NCBI GenBank assembly: GCA_964528755.1 | Contig: CAZGWN010000008.1 | Span: forward strand, 1 to 62,348 | Length of the DNA stretch: 62,348 bases | Direction: 5' to 3' | Origin: Raineyella sp964528755 | GTDB taxonomy: Bacteria > Actinomycetota > Actinomycetes > Propionibacteriales > Propionibacteriaceae | In this document: positions 42,137-50,120 of the stretch, piece after piece | Layout: every line of letters begins with the position of its first letter | Numbering within the stretch: position 1 is the stretch's first letter | Position numbers and translations under genes: made by a program | The notes under the pieces: generated by a model | What the model was told of the DNA's origin: nothing | What the model saw: only the letters and a program-made list of their open reading frames with translations | Databases searched by the model: none

Positions 42137-43336
42137 GTGCGCATCCTCATCGCGCCAGACTCGTTCAAGGGCACCCTCTCGGCAGCCGAGGCCGCCCATC
42201 AGATCGCCCTCGGCGTCCACGACTGCGATCCTGAGGCGGACTGCCTCGAAGTGCCGATGTCGGACGGAGGCGAGGGCTTCGTCGATGCCGTCGCACGAGC
42301 CCACGACGCCACCCGGCTGACCGCTCACGTCCACAACCAGGCCGGCGACCGGGTCGAGGCGCCCTTCACCGTCCTGGACGGCACTGCCTACATCGATGTG
42401 GCCTCCGCCGTCGGCCTGGGCCTGGTCCCACCGGAGACACGGGACATCCTGAGGGCCTCCAGCCGCGGCGTCGGCGAACTGATCCTGGCCGCGCTGGACG
42501 CCGGCGCTGTGGCCGTCATCGTCGGCCTGGGCGGTTCGGGGACCAACGACGGAGGGGCCGGCATGCTGGCGGCCCTGGGCGTCAGGTTCGCCGATGCCCG
42601 CGGCGCGGCCCTGGACCCGGTTCCCGCGAACCTCCCACAGGTCTCCGCCCTCGACGCGTCCGGTCTCGACCCCCGCCTCTCCTCCACCGCGGTCACCATT
42701 GCCAGTGATGTCACCAATCCGCTGTTGGGAGAGCGTGGGGCTTCTGCGGTCTTCGGACCGCAGAAGGGCGCCACGCCCGACCAGGTGCATCGGCTCGACC
42801 GGGCGCTTGCCCACCTGGCCGACCTCGCCGAGCGCAGCGGCGCGCGTCCGGCCCGTGACCTCCCCGGAGCGGGCGCGGCCGGAGGACTCGGTTTCGCCTT
42901 CCTCGCCTTCCTCGGCGCCTCCCAGCGGGCAGGGGTCGAGGTCGTCGCCGAAGCAGTCGGACTGACAGACCTCGTCAGGGACGCCGACCTGGTCATCACC
43001 GGCGAGGGAAGCGTCGACGCCCAGACCCTCAACGGCAAGACGCCCATGGGCGTCGCCGCCGTGGCCGCCGCGGCCTCGGTGCCGGTGGTCCTCCTCGCCG
43101 GCCAGGTCTCCCCCGACGCCGACATCCTGCTGCGCCATGGCGTGACCGCCCTGGTGGCGACCCCGCGCCAGATCCTTCCGCTGGACCAGGTCCTGGCCCG
43201 GGCGGGCGAGGACGTACGCACCGCCGCCGCGACCGTCACGAGGATCTTCCTTGCCGGGCGTCGCACGCCTGCGCGAGTCCGCCCGGCCACGGCCCACTCC
43301 CCCGGCGATGCCCCGGCTGTGGCCGGTGAGGGCTGA
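42137..43336 (+). CDS. Glycerate kinase (GlxK/GarK type)
   Basis: 399 residues, glycerate kinase type 1. Motifs: IAPDSFKGTLSAAEAA at the start, MSDGGEGFVDA, GLGGSGTNDGGAGML, ASDVTNPLLGERGA and DLVITGEGSVDAQTLNGKTP. Phosphorylates glycerate from tartronate semialdehyde. GTG start with AAGGAGGAG seven nt upstream. The C-terminal 25 residues are a low-complexity tail. The reductase for the step before survives only as the fragment upstream, so the pathway may depend on another copy. Confidence 0.92.
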   Translation: MRILIAPDSFKGTLSAAEAAHQIALGVHDCDPEADCLEVPMSDGGEGFVDAVARAHDATRLTAHVHNQAGDRVEAPFTVLDGTAYIDVASAVGLGLVPPETRDILRASSRGVGELILAALDAGAVAVIVGLGGSGTNDGGAGMLAALGVRFADARGAALDPVPANLPQVSALDASGLDPRLSSTAVTIASDVTNPLLGERGASAVFGPQKGATPDQVHRLDRALAHLADLAERSGARPARDLPGAGAAGGLGFAFLAFLGASQRAGVEVVAEAVGLTDLVRDADLVITGEGSVDAQTLNGKTPMGVAAVAAAASVPVVLLAGQVSPDADILLRHGVTALVATPRQILPLDQVLARAGEDVRTAAATVTRIFLAGRRTPARVRPATAHSPGDAPAVAGEG

Positions 43337-43539
43337 TACCCGTCACCGGTGACCATGACCCCCGGCCGGATTGAAGGGGTTTCGAGGACGATCCGGAGGA
43401 GCATGCGGGGGCTGCCACGTTCCGATGCCTGCACCATCTCGGGGTCGGGCCGGCGCGTCAGACGGGCCGCGACAGCCCGATCGCCAAGGCGATGACCGCC
43501 GTCCACGCCCCGGCATGGCCGGGTCGGGGGTGCTCCGGC

Positions 43540-44403
43540 TCAGGAGGCGTCCCCGAACGTGTGATCGAACGTGATCCAGGCGTTGTCGAGATAGTGCTTG
43601 CGCGCGGGCGGGTCGCCGATGCCGAAGGCGACGTCCTCGAGCCATCTGCAGCGCGCATGGAAACGGATGCGGCCGAGTTCGTCCTCGCTGAGAGGCCCGT
43701 TCAGTGCCTCTGCCACCCGGACCGCAGCATCGGGTCCGAGGTCTCGGTAGATGGACCCGATGTCGCGCGCGGGATCGGTCAACGCCGCATCAGTCCAGTC
43801 GATGATGCCGGTCACGTCCCCCCGGTCGTCGACGAGGATGTGCTCCGCTCCCAGATCGTTGTGCTGAGGGAGAGCGACCGTACGCGTGGGCGGCGGCGGC
43901 CGATCGAGGAAGGCGCGTACGAGACGTGCCCGTTCGCTGCTGAGGTGGCTGTGCAGCGACCGGTAGGTCCGTACGGCATCGCCATGCCATTTCTCGTTCG
44001 GATATCGATCAGCCGGCAGGCGCGAGGCGGGAAGACACTGCCGGAACGCGGACAACGCGGCGACGAGAGCCCGTCGGATCTTCGGCGAATCCCGCCGGCG
44101 GCGACGAATCAGGGGCGTGCCTCGAAGCCGTCGGTAGGCGAATGTCCCGAGCTCCGGCTCGTGGAATTCTGGTACCGGAGTGGGGACGGAGGTCGCCTGC
44201 GCGAGAGTGTTGAGCAGCTCGACCTCGCGGCCGACAGCTTCCAGGTCGGCGGAGCATCGGACCATGTAGTCGCCGATGGCGAAAGTGGTGTTCTCTGCCC
44301 CGTGGGACACCAGGTGCGGTTTCTCGCCGGGCGACCACAGTCGATGTCGTCTCCCCATCTCGGAGAGGCGGGCACGCTCGTGCGGACTCACTGCCCGGAT
44401 CAC
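43540..44403 (-). CDS. Phosphotransferase of the aminoglycoside/macrolide kinase (APH/Mph-like) family
   Basis: 287 residues. N-lobe phosphate region HGAENTTFAIGDYMVRCS. The catalytic loop is HNDLGAEH (His181, Asp183), with His188 where aminoglycoside kinases have Asn; macrolide 2'-phosphotransferases also have His there. The metal motif is IIDWTDAALTDPARD. GTG start at 44403 overlaps the stop of a small upstream ORF. It lies downstream of the cfr-like/ABC-F genes on the same strand, so a drug-modifying role, perhaps on macrolides, is plausible but unproven. Confidence 0.75.
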   Translation of the reverse strand: MIRAVSPHERARLSEMGRRHRLWSPGEKPHLVSHGAENTTFAIGDYMVRCSADLEAVGREVELLNTLAQATSVPTPVPEFHEPELGTFAYRRLRGTPLIRRRRRDSPKIRRALVAALSAFRQCLPASRLPADRYPNEKWHGDAVRTYRSLHSHLSSERARLVRAFLDRPPPPTRTVALPQHNDLGAEHILVDDRGDVTGIIDWTDAALTDPARDIGSIYRDLGPDAAVRVAEALNGPLSEDELGRIRFHARCRWLEDVAFGIGDPPARKHYLDNAWITFDHTFGDAS

Positions 44404-44540
44404 GCCGTGTCCGTTTCAGCCTGCTCGCGTCCTCGCGAGCCGTCGACGACCGAGGAGCCGGCTTGTGCTAGGAGCGTGGTTCCCATGTCCACGGCTCCCA
44501 TCATGGCGGCCTTCCCAAGCGCGTCGCATCGAGCAGTCAT
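44400..44540 (-). CDS. Small hypothetical ORF coupled to the phosphotransferase
   Basis: 46 codons from the ATG at 44540, containing MMGAVDMGTTLLAQAGSSVV, ending in a TGA that overlaps the GTG of the phosphotransferase by 2 nt. No family recognised; internal ATGs are possible starts. It could be a leader ORF, a fragment or chance; the tight overlap is the only support. Confidence 0.3.
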   Translation of the reverse strand: MTARCDALGKAAMMGAVDMGTTLLAQAGSSVVDGSRGREQAETDTA

Positions 44541-44645
44541 TCGAGTGGCGAGGATCGCGCGGGCATGAGCAGCCGGGACGAAGGTGATCGTCGCGACGGC
44601 GACACGCCTCCTCCTGAGCGTGTGCTCGGAAACGATCCACCGTCG

Positions 44646-46253
44646 CTAGACACTCAGCTCTCGGCGCTGGTGCATCCGTCCGTGCTCATCGAGTTCGAGG
44701 ATGGTCTCGACGCCGATCCGCTCCAGGAGAGCGAAGTCGTGGCTGACGATGAGCAGCGCGCCCCGGTAGGCGTCGAGAGCTTCCGCGAATTGTTCGACGC
44801 TGGTGACGTCGAGGTTGTTCGTCGGCTCGTCCATGATCAGCAACTGGGCGGGAGGGTCGGCCAGGAGCAGCCGTGCGAGCGACACTCGGAACCGTTCCCC
44901 GCCGGACAGCGTGCGCACCGGGCGGTCGACGCTGTCGCCGCGCAGGAGCAGTCGGGCGAGCTGGTTGTGGATCGTGCCGGCCGGGGTCTCGCGCGCGACG
45001 GCCTGCACATTCTGAATCGCGCTGGCATCGTCGTCGAGTCCGTCGAGCCGTTGCGGCAGGAAGCCGACGAGGTCGGTGATCAGTCGGCCGTGGGGGCGCC
45101 CGGGAACCGGCTCTCTGCGCTGGAGGAGCTGTTCGATCAGGGTCGACTTCCCGGTCCCGTTTGCACCGATGAGCGCGACGCGTTCCGGTCCCTGGATCAC
45201 GATGGTCCGCCCTTCGTCCTCCAGTTCTGCCAGGCGACGCCCGCGAGGGACGTCGGGGTCGGGCAGGACGAGGTGGATGTGTTCGTCGTCGCGGACGCGC
45301 GCGTCGGCCGCGTCCACGGCGGCCTGCGCGGCCTGGACCTTGTCGTCGAGGGTCGCCCGCAGCGATCCGGCCGATGCCTGTGCCTTGCTGGCGCGGTTCC
45401 CCGCGAGGATCTTGGGGATGCCGCCGTCCTTCTGGGTCTTCTTGCCGGTTCGGTCACGTCGCGCGAGCTTCGTCTCAGCCTCGACGCGCTGCTTCTTCTC
45501 CACCTTCAGCGCCTGCTGGGCGGAGCGTGCGGCCTGCACCGCGGCGGCCTGCTCCTGCTCTTGGTGTTCCTTCCATGCGCTGTACGGGCCGCCGAATGTG
45601 TCCAGTCGCCCCGCGTACAGCTCGGTGGTGTGGTCCATGTGTTCCAGTAGCTCGAGGTCGTGGCTGACGACGATGAGGGTTCCCGGCCACTGGTCGACGA
45701 ACTCGGCCAGCTTGGTCCGTGTTGCGCGGTCGAGGTTGTTGGTGGGCTCGTCGAGCAGCGTGATCGGGGTACGGCGGATGCGCAGGGCGGTGATCGCGAC
45801 GAGCATGCCCTCGCCGCCGGAGACCTCGGCAACACGGCGGTCGAGGTCTCCGGCGGCGAACCCGATCTGGTGCAGGGCTTCGTCGGCGCGGGCCACGATG
45901 TCCCAGTCGTCGCCGATTGCATCGAAGTGACGTTGGTCGACATCGCCGGACTCGATCGCCTTCATCGCCTCGAGGATCGGTCGGATGCCGAGCAACTCGG
46001 CGATCGTCGTGTCGCGTCGCAGCGTGAGGGTCTGTGGCAGGTAGCCGACCTCACCGCCGGTGTCGATGTGCCCGGAGGTCGGCCGCAGCTCGCCCGCGAT
46101 CAGGCGCAGCAGGGTGGACTTGCCGGCACCGTTGCGGCCGATCAGCCCGGTTCGGCCGGTGCCGAAGGTGCCGTTGACGCCGTCGAGGGCGATGGTGCCG
46201 TCGGGCCACTCGAAGGTCAGATCGCGTAGGGTGATGGCGGATTTCGTGGACAT
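44646..46253 (-). CDS. ABC-F ATPase, probable ribosome-protection protein (copy 2)
   Basis: 535 residues with two ATPase domains and no membrane helices. Domain 1: GRNGAGKST, VSGGE, LLDEPTNNLD. Domain 2: GANGTGKST, LSGGE, IMDEPTNNLD. The charged linker (about residues 225-305) would reach toward the peptidyl-transferase centre. Clearly paralogous to the ABC-F at 20.3-21.9 kb (shared FEWPDGT/FAWPDGT, ESGDxxxxHFD, GDDWD). It is 24 nt downstream of a Cfr-type methyltransferase in the same operon, which makes an antibiotic-resistance role more likely than a housekeeping EttA role. Confidence 0.9.
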   Translation of the reverse strand: MSTKSAITLRDLTFEWPDGTIALDGVNGTFGTGRTGLIGRNGAGKSTLLRLIAGELRPTSGHIDTGGEVGYLPQTLTLRRDTTIAELLGIRPILEAMKAIESGDVDQRHFDAIGDDWDIVARADEALHQIGFAAGDLDRRVAEVSGGEGMLVAITALRIRRTPITLLDEPTNNLDRATRTKLAEFVDQWPGTLIVVSHDLELLEHMDHTTELYAGRLDTFGGPYSAWKEHQEQEQAAAVQAARSAQQALKVEKKQRVEAETKLARRDRTGKKTQKDGGIPKILAGNRASKAQASAGSLRATLDDKVQAAQAAVDAADARVRDDEHIHLVLPDPDVPRGRRLAELEDEGRTIVIQGPERVALIGANGTGKSTLIEQLLQRREPVPGRPHGRLITDLVGFLPQRLDGLDDDASAIQNVQAVARETPAGTIHNQLARLLLRGDSVDRPVRTLSGGERFRVSLARLLLADPPAQLLIMDEPTNNLDVTSVEQFAEALDAYRGALLIVSHDFALLERIGVETILELDEHGRMHQRRELSV

Positions 46254-46277
46254 TGTTGTGGTTCTCTTTCTCTGTCG

Positions 46278-47363
46278 TCAGCCGCCGGCGGGCGTGACGT
46301 GGATCAGTTCTGTCTCGATCGGGGCAGTCCCCGGTGAGGGCCGGGCGAGGTACCTCGCGTGGAGCTGGCCGCAGGCCGCGTCGATTCCGGTGCCGAACTG
46401 GCGCCGCCGTGTCGCATGGATGCCGCGAGCGGTCAATCCGTGCACGAACTCGTCCACACGGTTCGACGAAGGAGCGCGATACTCCGGAGCGGCGCCGGCG
46501 GCCTCGTTGTAGCGGATGACGCTGACGTGGAACAGCTCCGGCCGGGAGCGCCTGTGGACCAGCGCGGCCAGCGCCGCGAGATGATCGTCGCTGTCGTTGA
46601 CGCCGGCGATCAGCAGATAGGCGAGATACACCTTTCTGCGGCTCATGGCGGCGTAGCGGTCGAGGATGTCGAGGTTCCGTGCGAGCGGGAACCGCTCCTC
46701 GAGGGGGATGATCTGCTCCCGCTGGTGCGGGAACGGCGAGTGCACCGAGAGCGTGATGCTCACCTGCGGGTGCTCGTTCACCAGACGTTCGAGGTTCGGC
46801 GCGAACCCGACAGTGGACACCGTGATCCGGCGTGCCGACATGCCGGCGTACGCCTGGTCGGTCAGCAGGGTCAGCGCGTCGAACACGTGCGGGTTGGCGA
46901 GCGCCTCGCCCATGCCCATGAACGCGACGCTCGCGGGCCGTGGCAACCCCGCTCGTGTCCAGCGCGGGTGCATCACCTGCGCGACGATCTCGTCCGCGGT
47001 GAGGTTGCGGATCAGGCCGACCGCGCCGGTGGCGCAGAAGGTGCAGCCCAGGCCGCAGCCGGCCTGCGACGAGATGCACATCGAGTCCCATCCGGCCCGG
47101 TAGTGCGAGACGACGGTCTCGATGCGCGCGCCGCTGTCCGAGGCGAACAGCACCTTCTCGACCTGCTCATCGCGCTGAACCTCCAGTGCCGTGAGTGGGT
47201 GCAGCCGTGGGCCGAAGCGTTCGGTGAGTTCGGTGCGCAGGCGTACGGGGAGGGCGTGGACGTCGGCGAACGTCTCGGCGGTCGAGGCCCGCCAGGCGGC
47301 GATGAGCTGGCGGAATCGGAACGTCGGTTCGCCGGTGTGGGCGAGGTAGTCGCGAATACGCAT
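46278..47363 (-). CDS. Cfr-type 23S rRNA (adenine-2503 C8) methyltransferase
   Basis: 361 residues from the ATG at 47363 (GAGGAG seven nt upstream); an ATG at 47396 overlapping the L32 stop is an alternative. Radical-SAM cluster Cys103, Cys107, Cys110 (AGCGLGCTFC); the methyl-carrying cysteine is Cys331 (DAACGQL) and Cys96 (CISSQ) is conserved. Points that favour Cfr over RlmN are FMGMGEALAN (RlmN: GEPLLN), SVHSPFPHQR and RRQFGTGIDAACGQL. Cfr methylates A2503 at C8 and blocks phenicols, lincosamides, oxazolidinones, pleuromutilins and streptogramin A. A C-terminal tail of about 25 residues is extra. Confidence 0.85.
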   Translation of the reverse strand: MRIRDYLAHTGEPTFRFRQLIAAWRASTAETFADVHALPVRLRTELTERFGPRLHPLTALEVQRDEQVEKVLFASDSGARIETVVSHYRAGWDSMCISSQAGCGLGCTFCATGAVGLIRNLTADEIVAQVMHPRWTRAGLPRPASVAFMGMGEALANPHVFDALTLLTDQAYAGMSARRITVSTVGFAPNLERLVNEHPQVSITLSVHSPFPHQREQIIPLEERFPLARNLDILDRYAAMSRRKVYLAYLLIAGVNDSDDHLAALAALVHRRSRPELFHVSVIRYNEAAGAAPEYRAPSSNRVDEFVHGLTARGIHATRRRQFGTGIDAACGQLHARYLARPSPGTAPIETELIHVTPAGG

Positions 47364-47392
47364 CCAACGGCTCCTCGTGGTCAGGACGGTAT

Positions 47393-47578
47393 TCATGTGT
47401 CGCCGCCTCGGGGCGGGAGGACCTCACGGCCTCGGTAGAAGCCGCAGTGCTGGCATGCACGGTGTGGCGGCGTTGCCTTTCGGCAGGCGGGGTTGGTGCA
47501 GGTGGTGAGCGCGGGCGCGGTGGTCTTCCAGTGAGCGCGGCGATGACGGGCACGGGAACGTGATGTGCGGTGTTGCAT
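47393..47578 (-). CDS. rpmF: 50S ribosomal protein L32 paralogue (zinc-ribbon form)
   Basis: 61 residues from the ATG at 47578 (GAAGG seven nt upstream). The basic N-terminus HRTSRSRARHRRAHWKTT matches L32. The zinc ribbon is intact: Cys27, Cys32, Cys42, Cys45 (CTNPAC, CQHC). It leads the cfr-like/ABC-F operon rather than sitting with plsX/acp or in the usual L32 context, so it is probably an accessory copy. One idea is that it replaces native L32 in resistant or modified ribosomes. Confidence 0.85.
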   Translation of the reverse strand: MQHRTSRSRARHRRAHWKTTAPALTTCTNPACRKATPPHRACQHCGFYRGREVLPPRGGDT

Positions 47579-47925
47579 GGAGGTGCCTTCGTGAGCAGGT
47601 TGCAGGCGCCAGCAGAGCTGGCAGGACAACCGACTACGGGACCGGGTCGATGCAGCGGGAGGTCACGCCGGTGGGCAGCGCAGGACCGGCCTCGACGACG
47701 TGGAGCCATTGCTCGACGTCAAGAAGACTGATGTACACCTGAGCGGGCCGCGCGTTCGCAGTCGCGCACTCGGGACCGAAGTCGGTGCGAGGCGAACGTG
47801 CCGGTGATGACCGCACGGGAGTCGACATCCCCAGATGGGACGGGCTCATGTGAGTGCGTTGAGAAACGATCGTCCACTGATGCGGGTGATGCCCGCACGA
47901 GAGACAGCCACCGGCAGTTCGGTGG
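47579..47925 (-). promoter_or_regulatory. Long leader region of the L32/Cfr/ABC-F operon with hairpins
   Basis: About 350 nt between the leader peptide and rpmF. Perfect hairpins: GCCACCG/CGGTGGC (47926-47907, overlapping the leader stop), TGCGGG/CCCGCA (47897-47881) and GCCAGC/GCTGGC (47622-47608, just before the rpmF Shine-Dalgarno). No T-run follows, so translational or RNA-fold control is more likely than a simple terminator. A frame of up to 71 codons (47849-47634) is open but unrecognised. Confidence 0.5.
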
Positions 47926-47955
47926 CTAGGCTCTGTCGACCTCGATCATCTCCAT
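47926..47955 (-). CDS. Leader peptide MEMIEVDRA
   Basis: 9-codon ORF ending in TAG. Its ATG lies exactly seven nt after TAGAGT (47968-47963), the leaderless promoter geometry found across this window, so it would be the first thing translated on the operon transcript. The VDR segment resembles the V-D-K stalling site of the ErmB leader, where erythromycin arrests the ribosome. A perfect 7-bp hairpin overlaps the stop codon. Role as a drug sensor is inferred. Confidence 0.55.
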   Translation of the reverse strand: MEMIEVDRA

Positions 47956-47962
47956 GAGAGCG

Positions 47963-47968
47963 ACTCTA
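47963..47968 (-). promoter_or_regulatory. -10 box of the L32/Cfr/ABC-F operon
   Basis: TAGAGT on the leftward strand, seven nt before the leader-peptide ATG. No good -35 box or AT-rich WhiB7-type element is visible upstream. Confidence 0.55.
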
Positions 47969-48066
47969 CCAGCCCTGGCCTGGAGCGGCCGGGTGTCCCT
48001 GCATTCGTGGAATGGCTCATGGGGCGCCCGGCCGGTCGGGTCACTCGCGTCGCGTCACGGGCATCC

Positions 48067-48096
48067 TTGACTAGTAGGAATATTCCTACCTATCAT
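48067..48096 (+). promoter_or_regulatory. Promoter with palindromic ArsR-type operator
   Basis: TTGACT (48067-48072) and TATCAT (48091-48096) are an 18-bp-spaced -35/-10 pair. The spacer contains GTAGGAATATTCCTAC (48074-48089), a perfect 16-bp palindrome. The first gene starts six nt after the -10 box, so the transcript is leaderless. The ArsR encoded second in the operon is the obvious repressor. Confidence 0.75.
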
Positions 48097-48102
48097 GGGC
48101 GC

Positions 48103-48456
48103 ATGGCTATCAACACAGTGAAGACCGTGACCGTGTTCGTCTCGGACCAGGATCGTGCCCGAGACTTCTACGTCGACGCGCTCGGCCTGGAAGTGAAGGT
48201 CGACCAGACCTTCGGCGACAACCGTTGGCTCGAAGTCGGCGCGCCCGAGGGGACGACGCTCGTGCTGCACAGGCCGTTCCCCGGCATGACCGCGGGCGGC
48301 GGGCAGGGCACGCTGTTCGCGAGCTCCGACCTTGATGCCGACGTCGCTCGCTTGCAGGCGGTGGGCGTCGTCGTTGACGGTCCGAACGAGATGCCGTGGG
48401 GCAGGCAGGCGACGTTCTCCGATCCGGACGGCAACGGCTACGTGCTGCAGGGTTGA
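48103..48456 (+). CDS. VOC-family protein
   Basis: 117 residues (VKTVTVFVSDQDRARDFYVD ... ATFSDPDGNGYVLQG), one VOC unit that would dimerise. The frame is open upstream, but the ATG at 48103 is six nt after TATCAT. First gene of a four-gene operon (VOC, ArsR, AHSA1, DUF3052-like). Substrate unknown. Confidence 0.87.
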   Translation: MAINTVKTVTVFVSDQDRARDFYVDALGLEVKVDQTFGDNRWLEVGAPEGTTLVLHRPFPGMTAGGGQGTLFASSDLDADVARLQAVGVVVDGPNEMPWGRQATFSDPDGNGYVLQG

Positions 48457-48462
48457 TCCGGT

Positions 48463-48804
48463 TTGCCTCGCCGACTCAAGAGTGGGCCGCTGGACGAGGT
48501 GTTCCGCGCACTCGCCAACCCCACCCGCCGCGACATCCTGGACGCGCTCCTCGGCGGAGAGCACACCGCGGGTGACCTCGCGGGCCGGTTCGACATGGCC
48601 CGCCCCAGCGTCTCCGAGCACCTGCGTGCTCTCCGCGAGGCCGGCCTGGTGGAGGAACGTCAGGAGGGCCGGCATCGGTTCTACCGCGTCACAGGAGAAC
48701 CGATGGCCGAGCTGATCGACTGGCTCACTCCCTATGAGCGGTTCTGGCGCGACCGGATGACCGCACTCGGCGGCGTCCTCGACCGGATGGATGACCATGA
48801 GTGA
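48463..48804 (+). CDS. ArsR-family regulator (AHSA1-associated type)
   Basis: 113 residues. Winged helix: LDEVFRALANPTRRDILDAL, then TAGDLAGRFDMARPSVSEHL and a C-terminal helix WLTPYERFWRDRMTAL, typical of the ArsR subgroup paired with SRPBCC proteins. No metal-binding cysteines. Rare TTG start at 48463, six nt after the VOC stop. Likely autorepressor acting on the palindrome at 48074-48089. Confidence 0.85.
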   Translation: MPRRLKSGPLDEVFRALANPTRRDILDALLGGEHTAGDLAGRFDMARPSVSEHLRALREAGLVEERQEGRHRFYRVTGEPMAELIDWLTPYERFWRDRMTALGGVLDRMDDHE

Positions 48805-49243
48805 CGACCTGACTCGGATCGAGGTCGATCAGTATTTCCCGCATCCGCCGCCGAAGCTCTGGCGGGCACTCACGACCCCGGAGCTGATGGCGCAGTGGCT
48901 GATGCCCAATGACTTCGAGCCTGTGGTGGGACATCGCTTCACCTTCCACAGTCGTCCGATCGCCCAGACCGGGTTCTCCGGACGGATCGCGTGCCAGGTG
49001 CTCGAACTCGTGCCGCAGAAGCGGCTGCCGATCAGTTGGGGCGACCCTGAGCACCCCGAAGGGATGGCGACCACAGTGACCTGGACGCTGCAACCGGAGG
49101 GCAAGGGCACCCGCCTGTTCCTCGAACACGCCGGGTTCGACCCTGATGACCCGACTCAGCAGCTTGCTCGGAAGTTCATGAACGGCGGCTGGCGCAGCCA
49201 CGTTCTGCGCCGCCTGAGCGATCTGCTCCACCACCTCACGTGA
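48797..49243 (+). CDS. AHSA1/SRPBCC-domain protein
   Basis: 148 residues, helix-grip fold of the AHSA1 (activator of Hsp90 ATPase-like) type: YFPHPPPKLWRALTTPELMAQWL and a C-terminal GGWRSHVLRRLSDLL. Overlaps the ArsR stop; ATGs at 48791 and 48797 are both possible. Binds an unknown hydrophobic ligand, and may signal to the ArsR partner. Confidence 0.85.
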   Translation: MSDDLTRIEVDQYFPHPPPKLWRALTTPELMAQWLMPNDFEPVVGHRFTFHSRPIAQTGFSGRIACQVLELVPQKRLPISWGDPEHPEGMATTVTWTLQPEGKGTRLFLEHAGFDPDDPTQQLARKFMNGGWRSHVLRRLSDLLHHLT

Positions 49244-49263
49244 CCACCGAAAGGACCGACATC

Positions 49264-49641
49264 ATGGCACGTAGCATCGCCGAGAAGCTCCAGGTCAAGC
49301 CGAACACCGAACTGCTCTTCGGCCCCTCCACGCCCGAGCAACGAGCGTTGCTCGATCCGCTGCCCGAGGGCGTCACCGTTGTCGTCGGTATCGAACGCGA
49401 TACCACGGGCGTCGCAGTCATGTTCGCCGGCGACCGGGACGAACTCGATGCCCTGCTCACCAATGTGCTCCCACTCCTCGCGACGCCACGGGCCATCTGG
49501 ATCGGTTACCCGAAGGGCAACAAGGCCGATATCAACCGCGACAGCATCTGGAAACGCGCGGGGGAGTTCGGCTGGACGCTCAATGGCAATATCTCCCTGT
49601 CCGAAACCTGGTCGTCGGTGCGTTTGAAGCGTACTGCTTGA
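49264..49641 (+). CDS. DUF3052-like conserved protein
   Basis: 125 residues. SIAEKLQVKPNTELLF at the start, AIWIGYPKGNKADINRDSIW and LNGNISLSETWSSVRLKR at the end are conserved in small actinobacterial proteins of unknown function. AAAGGA lies nine nt upstream. Last gene of the operon. Confidence 0.7.
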   Translation: MARSIAEKLQVKPNTELLFGPSTPEQRALLDPLPEGVTVVVGIERDTTGVAVMFAGDRDELDALLTNVLPLLATPRAIWIGYPKGNKADINRDSIWKRAGEFGWTLNGNISLSETWSSVRLKRTA

Positions 49642-50120
49642 TGGCATCTGCATCGTTGCGGCCGCGGGGCGCATCGTGGCCACTTCCGCCGTCTGGCTGA
49701 CGCTGCGGAGAAGGGGCGCGAACTGGATGCTGGCGACGCCAGGATCGCCCACCGACAGGAGACGGATCACCCAGCCCTACCGCTGCCGCCCTCTGGCCGA
49801 CCGGCACGAACGCCACCTCCTGCCAGGGCTGGTTGCCGGGCAGGGCCTGTGGTGCATCCAGGACAGGGCCTTCCTTGTGCAGCACCGGCTCCATCCCGCA
49901 GAGCCACGGGCCCTCAGCGCCACCGTACGCATGATCGGTGACGTCTGGAAGTCCACCGGGTTCCTGAATCGATCCGTTTCCGCCTCAACGGCGTTCTGCT
50001 GAAGTTCTGGCGTGGACGTGGTCTTGCAGTTGCTGACACTCGCAGGCCATCGCCCGCTGCCCGGTGGCGCTTGAGGTGGTCCGTGCCGTCGTCAGCGGGC
50101 AGGCGCGTCAGGCACACCTG
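49642..50120. other. Degenerate region without an intact gene
   Basis: Frames of up to 108 codons are open on both strands, but none carries a recognisable domain. It borders a relaxase remnant and is probably decayed mobile DNA. Confidence 0.4.

Noticed and set aside
47634..47849. 71-codon leftward ORF in the leader of the L32/Cfr operon as a real gene
   Set aside because: No Shine-Dalgarno, no domain and biased composition; kept only as part of the leader region.
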